Assembly: GCF_024166365.1 (NCBI RefSeq)
Contig: NC_064819.1
Span: 150,728,293 to 150,792,292 of the forward strand
Direction of reading: 5' to 3'
Length of the DNA stretch: 64,000 nt
Source of the DNA: Elephas maximus indicus
Lineage: Eukaryota > Chordata > Mammalia > Proboscidea > Elephantidae
The notes beneath the pieces were generated by a model. That model was not told where the DNA came from. It worked only from the letters and a program-made list of their open reading frames with translations, and ran no database searches. Made by a program: the position numbers and the translations under genes. Positions 55,885-64,000 of the stretch are shown one piece after another (positions within the stretch are counted from its first letter, which is position 1; every line of letters starts with the position of its first letter).

Positions 55885-56370
55885 GAAGATGCCAAAGTGC
55901 TAGTGAAATAACTACTGCATTGGCTATTTGCCAGGGACAGTGGATTGAGGTGTGGAGAAACAGGTAAGATTATTAAATAAGTAAGATTCTGTAAATAAAA
56001 GAATAATGGATGAAGAATTGATTCTACTAGGAATGAGTTCTGTGACTGCTATTGAAGATTATTAAATAATCTTGCATTTCCTCACAACTAAGAAACTCCC
56101 CTGAATTCTCACTGTTTTGGAAAACGATGATATAAAGGCAGCATTCCAAGAAGAGAATATGGAAATGGACAAACTCAAACCTGAGATGCCAAGGCAAACT
56201 TGGGAGTTGGAAGTGTTACAGGTGAACATCAGCTCTTTGAAGTCAAATCTCTGACAAGCTAGATAGTTGGAGATAGCCACTTTCTGCAGTTCTAGTCAGG
56301 GAAACCTTCTGTCTCAGGGTAAACCTAGAATTTTAGTTGGTCAAAGAATTTTACCTCTGCTAGATTAGTC
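55885..56370. other. Intronic sequence, nothing recognised
   Basis: Contains the segment (56008-56057) that resembles 51717-51765. No gene. Confidence 0.35.
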
Positions 56371-56374
56371 ATTT

Positions 56375-57940
56375 ATCCAGTTGTTTCTGTCCTTTGTCCA
56401 TTTTTCTATTGAGTTGTTTTTCTTTTACTCGTTTGGAAGAGTTATTTTCATATTATCAATTTTATATTATATATTTTTATGTTATTTATATTATGTTAAT
56501 ATGTATTCTTTGGAAACACAGGTTGCAAATATTTCTTCCCAGTCTATAACTTCTTATTTGATTTTATATGGGCTTTTGGTGCACAGAAGTTTTTAATTTT
56601 AATGTAGCTGCGTTAATCATTTTTCTGTTGTGGTTGTGTGTTTTGTGTCTTGTTTAAGAAATCTTTCTCTGCCCCAAGGTCTTGAGATATTGCCATATGT
56701 TTTCTTCCTAAAGTATTGCTTGTCATGTTTAGGCATTTAATCCATGTGGAGTTTTATTGTATGCTCAGAATAGTTGTGATTTTTTTTTTTTTCCCTCTAT
56801 GACCAGTTGTTACAGCACTACTTACGGAATAGTCTGTGCTTTCCGCATTAATTTCTAATAGCACGTTTGTTTTTTGCCAAGTTCCCATATATACATAGCT
56901 CTGTTTTTAAGTTGTCTATATACCAATATGACAGTCTTAATTTCTATACAGTTTGCATCCTTGTACTAACCAAAAGGTTGGCAATATGAACCCACTCAGC
57001 AGCACCACGGAAGAAAGGCCCGACAGTTTACTTCTGTAAAGATTACAGCCAAGAAAATGCTATGGAGCTCAGTTCTGCTCCATAGCACTTGGAGTCGCTG
57101 TGAGTTGGAATCACCTCAATGGCAGCAGCTTTGGTTTGGTTTATAAGTCTTCCCATCTGGTTAGGGCAAGTACTCTCACTTTATGCTTCAAAATTGGTTT
57201 CACCTTTGGTGTGACTTTCGGAATCAGCTTGTCAAGTTCTGTGAAAAACGGTATGTGGAATTTCACTGGTGTTGCTTTGAATTTTTATATTAAATTTGGG
57301 TTATATTACTTTAAATTTTATCCTCAAACACCCATGAATATGGCTTTTCTACTTATGCAAGTCTTTTAAATGAAGTTTTGTAATTTTTTCTGAAAAGACC
57401 TTATAAATATTTTGTTGGAGTTATTCCTAGGTACTTATGGGTTTTGGTATTGTAAATGGCGTCTTTATAAGAATTAGTTTCTAATTGCTTGCTTGTGAAT
57501 ATAATTGCAGTTGAATTTTGCGTATTTATCTGATACCAAGCAACTATAGTGAATTCTCTTGGACTTCTTATGTATACATTATCTGCAATAAGAACATTTT
57601 TATCTTTTCTTCCCAGCCCTTATCACTTTCACTTCTTTTTCAGATTGCACTGAGCCTTGATAAGCAAGCATCTGTGTTTTGTTTGTGACTTTAAAGGGGA
57701 ATGCTTCTAACATTTCACCCTTTTAAGTATGATGTTTGCTGCGAATTTTTATTGAATACTTTCCATCGAGTTAAGAAATTTAATTCTGTCCCTTGTTACA
57801 AAAAGATGTTGCTTTTTCTTTGCAGTGAATGGGTTGAATTTTTATTATGTAATTTTTTTGCACCTATTGAAATGATCATATACTTTCCCCCTTTGAATCT
57901 GTTATTGTGGTAAATTACATTTACAGATTTCCTAATTTTA
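56375..57940 (-). mobile_element. Old L1M LINE, antisense
   Basis: 'tttaggcatttaatccatgt', 'gttggagttattcctaggta', 'gtgaattctcttggacttct' and 'ttgaatctgttattgtgg' are characteristic antisense L1 ORF2 sequence. All frames are broken. A forward SINE interrupts it at 56968-57145. Confidence 0.75.
56968..57145 (+). repeat. AfroSINE-type SINE, long form, 5'-truncated
   Basis: 'ctaaccaaaaggttggcaat', long-form middle 'gaaaggcccgacagtttac' and tail 'gagtcgctgtgagttggaat'. Inserted in the old L1. Confidence 0.85.
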
Positions 57941-57952
57941 AACTATCCTCAT

Positions 57953-58110
57953 GGCCCTGGTGGGACAGTGGTTAAGAGATTGGCTGTTAACCAAAAAGGT
58001 CAGCAGTCCAAATCCACCAGCTGCTCCTTGTAAATCCTGTGGAACAGTTCTGCTCTGTCCTAGAGGGCCACTCTGAGTCAGAATCAACTCGATGGCAGCA
58101 GGTTCATATT
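57953..58110 (+). repeat. AfroSINE-type SINE, short form
   Basis: 'tggccctggtgggacagtgg' head, 'aaatccaccagctgctcctt', tail 'gagtcagaatcaactcgatg'. Confidence 0.92.
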
Positions 58111-58203
58111 CCTCTGATCAATCCTATTGGACCCAAAATGCATTTTAAAAATTTAGTGCAGTCCTTCCTCTTCCCTTCTAAATAATTCAGTCCTAAAGCC
58201 CTT

Positions 58204-58240
58204 AAAAAAAAAAAAAAAAAAAAATTTTTTTTTTTTTTTT
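58204..58240. repeat. A21T16 palindrome
   Basis: Twenty-one A followed directly by sixteen T, immediately upstream of a SINE head. Largest of five such tracts in the window. Confidence 0.9.
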
Positions 58241-58242
58241 AA

Positions 58243-58405
58243 AGCCCTAGTGGCACAGTGGTTAAGCGTTCAGCTGCTGACCAAAAGTTCAGCAATTCAA
58301 ATCCACCAGGTGCTCCTTGGAAAACCCAATGGAGCAGTTCTACTCTGTCCTGTAGAGTCACTATGAGTTGGAATTGACTCAACACCAACAGGTTTGTTTT
58401 TGATT
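58243..58405 (+). repeat. AfroSINE-type SINE, short form
   Basis: 'agccctagtggcacagtggt' head, 'caattcaaatccaccaggtg', tail 'gtcactatgagttggaattg' and a T-rich end. Confidence 0.93.
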
Positions 58406-58409
58406 TAAA

Positions 58410-59008
58410 GCTATTAGATACAAAGAAGCAAGGTAGGCATGTGCTGTGGGGTGCCTCAGCTGCTAAGAGTATCCCAGGCCTAAATAGGGTGATGAGGGCA
58501 CCTACACGGAGGAGCAGCCTGATGATGGAGGGGGCAGGGTCAGCATCCAATCAGAGTGGGGAGGGGTTGATAGGGAAGTGGCTATGTGTGGTGACCCAGA
58601 GTTCAACTGGGATGAATTAGGGCATTCATGGGCTAGAGGAGGAGTCAGAGCAGGATGAGGAGTGCATCTCTGTCTGCAGAGGGATAGCTTGGCATAGGAT
58701 GTCATAGTCCAAGCAGGGCAAGAAGGGGTTTGGGGCTACCTGAAGAGATGGCCAGTTCCAGCATAGTGAATCAGAGTCCAAAGTCAGTGAAGAGGACAGA
58801 CACTACCATCATCACGTAACCAAAATGAACATCATTCATAATCGGACAAACTGAAATTGTGTACCGCTTGATAGGATGCAATAAGAAGAAATCATCACTT
58901 CTGTGTTATTCTTGCCAAAAATGGATAACGTATCAAATCATAGGAAAATGCCAGACTAACCTGAATTGAGGGACATGCTACAAAATAACGGGCCTATAAT
59001 CTTCAAAG
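58410..59008. other. Intronic sequence, possible ancient repeat
   Basis: 58820-59000 ('gacaaactgaaattgtgtac', 'aatgccagactaacctgaat') looks like an old interspersed repeat. The reverse frames at 58239-58705 run into the SINE and show no domain. Confidence 0.35.
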
Positions 59009-59009
59009 G

Positions 59010-62000
59010 GTTGTTGTTGTTCGGTCCCGCAGAGTCAGGTCCAACTCATAGCGGCAACCCTATGTACAATAGAATGAAACACTTCCGGGTCCTGCGCCAT
59101 CCTCACAATCATTGTTATGCTTAAGCCCCTTGTTACAGCCACTGTGTCAGTCCATTTCATTGAGGGTCTTTCTCTTTTTCTCTGACTGTCCACTTTACCC
59201 AAGCATGATGCCCTTCTCCAGGGAATGAACCCTCATGACAGCATGACCAAAGTATGTGAGATGTAGTCTTGCCATCTGTGCTTCTAAGGAGCATTCTGGT
59301 TGTACTTCTTTGAAGACATACTTCTTCGTTCTTTTGGCAGTCCATGGTATATTCAGTATTCTTCAACATCGCAATTCAAAACCATGTCAATTCTTCTTCG
59401 GTCTTCCTTGTTCATCGTCCCACTTTCATATGCATGTAAGGTGATTGAAAACACCATGGCTTGGGTCAGGCACACCTTAGTCTTCAAGGTGACATCTTTG
59501 CTTTTCAGCACTTTAAACGGGTCTTTTGCAAAAGATTAGCCCAATGCAGCGCGTATTTTGATTTCTTGACTGCTGCTCTTGTAGGTGTTGACTGTGGAGC
59601 CAAGTAAAATGAAATCCTTAACGACTTCAGTCTTTTCCCTGTATTTCATGATGTTCTTCATTGGTCCAGTTGTGAGGATTTTTGTTTTATGTTGAGGTGT
59701 AATCCATACTGAAGGCTGTGGTCTTTGATCGTCATCAGCAAGTGCTTCAAGTCCTCTTCGCTTTCAGCAAGCAGGGCTGTGTCATCTGCATAATGCAGGT
59801 CTTGATGTCCTGTTCTTCATATACTCCAGCATCTCAGATTATTTGCTCAACACGCATTAAATAGGTGTGGTGAAAGAATAGCCCTGCCACACGCTTTTCC
59901 TGTCTTTAAACCACTCAGTATCCACTTGTTCTGTTTGAACGACTGCCTCTTGATCTATGCACAGTTTCCTCATGAGCATAATGAAGTGTTCAGGAATTCC
60001 CAGTTTTCACAGTGTATCCATAATTTGTTATGATCCACACAGTTGAATGCCTTAGTCAATAAAACATAAATGCATAGTCAATAAAACACAGGTAAACAGC
60101 TTTCTGATATTTTCTGCTTTCAGCCGGGATCCATCTGACATCAGCAATAATATATCCCTGGTTCCACATTCTCTTCTGAATCCAGCCTGAATTTCTGGCA
60201 GTTTCCTGTTGATGTACTGCTGCAGCCGCTCTGAATGATCTTCAGAATTTTTCTTGCATATGATATTAATGATATTGTTTGGTAATTTCCACATTTGGTG
60301 GGATCACCTTTCTTGGGAACAGGCGTAAATATAGATCTCTTCAGTCAGTTTGCCAGGTTGCTGAATTCCACATTTCTTGGCATTGATGAGTGAGTACTTC
60401 TAGCACTGCATCCGTTTGTTGAAACATCTCAATTAGTATTCCATCAATTCGTGGAACATTTTTTTTTTTTGCTATTGCCTTCAGTGCAGCGTGGACTTCT
60501 TCCTTCAGTACCATTGGTTCCTGCTCACATGGTACCTCCTGAAATGGTTGAATGTCATCCAATTCTTTTTGTTATAGTGACTCTGTCTATCTTGTTTTGA
60601 TGCCCCCTGCATTGTTTAATATTTTCCCTGTAAAATCCTTCTGTACTGTAACTTGAGGCTTGAATTTTTTCTTCAGTTCTTTCAGCTTGAAAAATGCAGA
60701 GCACATTCTTCCCTTTTGGCTCTCCATCTCCAGGTCTTTGCACGTGTCATTATAATACTTTGTCTTCTTGAACTACCCTTTGAAATCTTCTGTTCAACTC
60801 TTTTACTTCATCATTTCTTTCTTTCACTTTAGCTACTCAGTGTTCAAAAGCAAGTTTCAGTCTCTTTTGACATCCATTTTGTTCTTTTCTTTCTTTCCTA
60901 CATTTTAATGACCCCTCTTGCTTTCTTCATGTATGATGTCATTCCACAACTCATCTGGTCTTTGGTCATTAGTGTTCAACACATCAAATCTGTCCTTCAG
61001 ATGGTCTCTAAATTTAGGTGGGATATACTTTGGCTCTGGTCGACTTGTTTTAATTTTCTCCAGTTTCAACTTGAACTTGCATATGAGCAATTGTTGGCCT
61101 GTCCCACAGTCTGCCCCTGGCCTTGTTCTGACTGATGATATTGAACTTTTCTGTTGTCTCTTCCCACAGATGTGATTGATTTGATTCCTGTGTATTCCGT
61201 CTGGCGAGGTCTGCATGTATAGTCACTGTTTATGTTGGTGAAAAAAGGTATTTGCAATGAAAAAGTTATTAGTCTTGCAAAATACTATCATGAGATCTCT
61301 GGCATTGTTTCTGTCACCAAGGCCATATTTTCCAACTACTCATTCTTCTTCATTTCCAACTTACACATTCCAGTCTCCAGTAATTATCAATGCATCCTGA
61401 TTGCATGTTTGATCAATTTCAGACTACAGAAGTTGGTAAAAATCTTCAGTTTCGTCATCTTTGGCCTTAGTGGTTGGTGCATAAATTTGAGTAATAGTCA
61501 TATTAACTGGTTTTCTTTGTAGGTGTACGGATATTATCCTATCACTGACAGAATTGTACTTTAGGGTAGATCTTGAAATATTCTTTTTGACTATGAATGG
61601 AATGCCAGTCCTCTTCAAGTTGTCATTCCAGGCATAGTAGAACATATGATTGTCTGATACAGAATGGCCGATACCAGACCATTTCAGCTCACTGATGCTT
61701 GGGATGTCAATGTTTATGCGTTCCATTTCATTTTTGATGACTTTTCCAGTTTTCCTAGATTCATACTTTCTACATTCCATTTTCCAATTATAAATGGATG
61801 TTTGCAGCTGTTTCTTCTCATTTTGAGTCATGCCATATCAGGAAATGAAGGTCCCAAAAGCTTAACTCCATCCAGGTCATTAAGGTCGATTCTACTTTGA
61901 GGAGATAGCTCTTCCCCAGTCGTCTTTTGAGTGCCTTCCAACATGAGAGGTTCATCTTCCAGCACTATTATCAGATAGTGTTCCACTGCTATTTATAAGG

Positions 62001-62185
62001 TTTTCACTGGCTAAATCTGTCAGAAGTAGACTGCCAGGTCCTTATTCCTAGTCTTAGTCTGGTAACACAGCTGAAATCTGTCTGCCATGGGTGACCCTGC
62101 TGGTATTTTAATGCAGGGGGTTAGCTTCCAACATCACAGCAACAGGTAAACCCCCACAGTACGACAAACTGACAGACATGTTGGG
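59010..62185 (-). mobile_element. RTE1-type LINE, near full length
   Basis: A 3.2-kb antisense copy from the (GTT)n 3' end at about 59010 to the 5' terminus near 62180 ('acgacaaactgacagacatg'). Reverse-strand pieces in RTE order: N-terminal endonuclease (61424-61831; SELKWSGIGH, QIYAPTT), endonuclease C-part and spacer (60905-61216; GIHRNQINHICG), pre-RT spacer (60341-60562), RT motif A region (60052-60294) and C-terminal part (59157-59369). Frameshifts separate all of them. The YADD motif region near 59790 reads through as a disrupted frame. A dead copy, but the most complete one here. Confidence 0.93.
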
Positions 62186-62189
62186 GTTA

Positions 62190-62854
62190 GAGTCCTAAAT
62201 TGAGTCTTTCTGTCTCATTTAGGACTTAACAGAGAATGAAGAAATGTTACAAATAAATGCATTGTGTGTTTCTGAACTGCATTCTTTTCTATAAAAGGTA
62301 TCTTTGGCACACTTGAATTGGTGTCTGAGAATTAAATACAGTAGTAGTGATGTAGCAATATTTATTTCCTGATTCTGATTATATAGAAGAATGTCCTTGT
62401 TTATAGCAAATGTACATTAAAATATTTGGGGGTAAAGGGACATCATGTTGGCAACTAACTCCAGAATGGTTCAGAAAAAAAGATTTCTCTACTGTATTTT
62501 CAACTTTTCTGTAAATTTGTGATTATTCCCTAGTGTTTTCAATACTTAGAGTCTGGATTTGGTTTGGTAATATTATATTTAGGATTTTGAAATCTGTGTT
62601 CATAAGTGAGATTGGCCTGTGACTTTGTTTTCATACTGCACATGCCATGGAAGATTTGCCCTCAAATTGATAGTAGCCTCAAAAAAAAAAAAAAAAAAAT
62701 GAGTAGCTTTTCCTATCCCCATTTTCTCCCTTCCTTTGTTTCAGAAGTTTATATAATAAAGAGAGGGTTATTTCCTAAGGGTTTGTTTGGTAGAGTTTTC
62801 CTGTAAAAACAATCTGATTTTTTTTTTAACTACATTCTGTTGCATTATTGGACA
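62190..62854. other. Intronic sequence, nothing recognised
   Basis: AT-rich spacer with an A-run at 62681-62699. Confidence 0.35.
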
Positions 62855-62873
62855 AAGGGCTATTAATTTCTTT

Positions 62874-63073
62874 AAATAATATTTTTATTGTGTTTTAAGT
62901 TTACACAGCAAATTAGATTACCATTTTACACTTTTTATCCAAGCTGCTCCATGACATTGGTTACATTTTTCACAATGTGTCAGCATTCTCATTATTTCCC
63001 TTCTGTTTGTTCCATTTCCATTTAACCTAGCTTCTCTGCCCCGCCTTGCCTTCTCATCTTTGCTTTACAGCAG
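62874..63073 (-). mobile_element. L1 3' UTR, short 5'-truncated insertion
   Basis: 'ttattgtgttttaagtttac', 'acagcaaattagattacc' and 'ccttgccttctcatctttgc' form 200 bases of the antisense L1 3' end. It is flanked by near-identical 'aagggctattaatttcttt' (62855-62873) and 'aagggctgttaatttttt' (63074-63091), a decayed target-site duplication. Confidence 0.88.
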
Positions 63074-63094
63074 AAGGGCTGTTAATTTTTTCTA

Positions 63095-64000
63095 TTTCTA
63101 CTGATAACCAAAGACCAGACGAGTTGTGAAATGACATCAAGGATATCATCCATGAAGAAAGCAAAAGGTTATTAAAAAGACAAAAGAGAAAGAAAGGACC
63201 AAAATGGATGTCAAAAGAGACTCCAAAACTTGCTTTTGAACGTCGAGTAGCTAAAGTGAAAGGAAGAAATGATGAAGTAAAAGAACTGAACAGAAAATTT
63301 CAAAGGGCAGCTTGAGAAGACAAGGTATTATAATGACATGTGCAAAGAGCTGGAGATGGAAAACGAAAACAGAAGAACACGCTTGGTGTTTCTCAAGCTG
63401 AAAGAAGAAAACATTCAAGCTTCAAGTTGCAATAGTGAAGGATTCTATGGGGAAAATATTAAACAATGCAGGAAGCATCAAAAGAAGGCGGAAGGAATAC
63501 ACAGAGTCATCATACCAAAAAGAATTGGTAGATGTTCAACCAGTTCAAGAGGTAACAAATGATCAGGAACCGATGGTACTGAAGGAAGAAGTCCAAGCTG
63601 CACTGAAGGCATTGGAGAAAAGCAAGGCTCCAGGAATTGACGGAACATCAATTGAGATGTTTCAGCAAATGTATGCAGTGCTGGAAGCGCTCACTCATCT
63701 ATGCCAAGAAATTTGGAAGACAGCTACCTGGCCAACTGACTGAAAGAGATCTATATTTATGCCTATTCCCAAGACAGGTGGCCCCACCAAATGTGGAAAT
63801 TACCAAACAATATCATTAATATCACACACAAGAACAATTCTGCTGAAGATCATTCAAAAGTGGCTGCAGCAGTATATTGAAAGGGAAATGCCAGAAATTC
63901 AAGCCAGATTCAGAAGAGGACATGGAACCAGGGATATCATTGCTGATGTCAGATGGATCCTGGCTGAAAGCAGAGAATACCAGAAAGATGTTTACCTGTG
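63095..64000 (+). mobile_element. RTE1-type LINE, runs off the window
   Basis: Starts in the endonuclease-RT spacer ('accaaagaccagacgagttg'), so it is 5'-truncated. It then holds frames 63338-63562 and 63435-63743 (KEYTESSYQKELVDVQPVQ, APGIDGTSIEMF). The start of the RT domain continues to the window end. The last bases encode the stretch just before motif A. Frame breaks are present. Confidence 0.93.

Larger units (their letters stand above)
9744..64000 (+). other. ZNF292: ZNF292 intron 1 (partial, runs past window end)
   Basis: Begins at the consensus donor GTGAGG. I looked for the second coding exon (continuing after CQQLCQ with the conserved LLEYAEKW-type sequence) in the listed open frames and by eye and did not find it. 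The whole remainder therefore reads as intron 1. It is dominated by transposable elements, most of them antisense to the gene. A retrogene or intronic RNA gene cannot be excluded, but none with an intact frame is seen. Confidence 0.7.

Noticed and set aside
1141..58405. tRNA genes
   Set aside because: The tRNA-like heads with B-box-like 'gttcaaatcc' belong to SINEs; none has a full cloverleaf with an acceptor stem.
9744..64000. ZNF292 exon 2
   Set aside because: No stretch encoding the residues that follow CQQLCQ in the homologous protein, with splice sites, was seen.
1..64000. A new multi-gene biological system
   Set aside because: The window holds one gene end, its intron and transposable elements. 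Nothing resembles a cluster of co-acting genes.

Overview
The window is mammalian nuclear DNA, most likely from an afrotherian and probably an elephant-type (paenungulate) genome. The main evidence is the repeat content. There are about twenty copies of a tRNA-headed SINE whose head, RT-type 3' tail and length match the afrotherian AfroSINE group, and at least six copies of an RTE/BovB-class LINE of the RTE1 type. L1 3' ends of a lineage-specific kind and ancient mammalian MIR, MLT1 and L1M repeats are also present. There are no bacterial-type genes, operons or CRISPR arrays.

The only confidently recognised protein-coding sequence is the first coding exon of ZNF292 (plus strand, 9576-9743). 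It encodes 56 residues and ends at a phase-0 GT splice donor inside a CpG island (about 9040-10460). The upstream flank (1-9000) holds an RTE element inserted in an MLT1 LTR, several SINEs, and a second GC-rich CpG island (about 5600-6840). That island could be an alternative promoter or a non-coding transcription start. Everything from 9744 to the window end reads as ZNF292 intron 1. I could not find exon 2, so the intron probably runs past 64000.

The intron is a dense, nested record of retrotransposition. From left to right it holds: an L1 3' half (14.4-16.2 kb); an LTR (18.5-19.6 kb); a twin-primed (5'-inverted) RTE with an 11-bp target-site duplication (22.9-25.3 kb); a near full-length RTE split by an L1 (26.5-30.3 kb); LTR-like repeats at 32.0 and 34.6 kb; an L1 3' UTR (35.3-36.0 kb); RTE fragments (36.3-37.8 kb); a foldback, MITE-like element inside a SINE (38.9-39.2 kb); and an L1 3' UTR (40.4-41.1 kb). 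Further on come: a deleted Tigger transposon (41.9-42.6 kb); an unidentified processed retrocopy inside an old L1 (42.8-44.7 kb); an LTR inside an MLT1 with a perfect 5-bp duplication (46.2-47.2 kb); an HNRNPM processed pseudogene (47.8-50.0 kb); an LTR inside a SINE (52.0-52.6 kb); more LTRs (54.4-55.9 kb); old L1 (56.4-57.9 kb); a near full-length RTE (59.0-62.2 kb); and a last RTE running off the end.

Taken together, the SINEs share their 3' tail with the RTE LINE, as expected if RTE machinery mobilised them. LINEs, LTRs and retrocopies in the intron lie mostly antisense to ZNF292. I see no novel multi-gene system. The most interesting items are structural: the twin-primed RTE, the foldback element, the unidentified retrocopy, the recurrent A-tract/T-tract palindromes, and the second CpG island.
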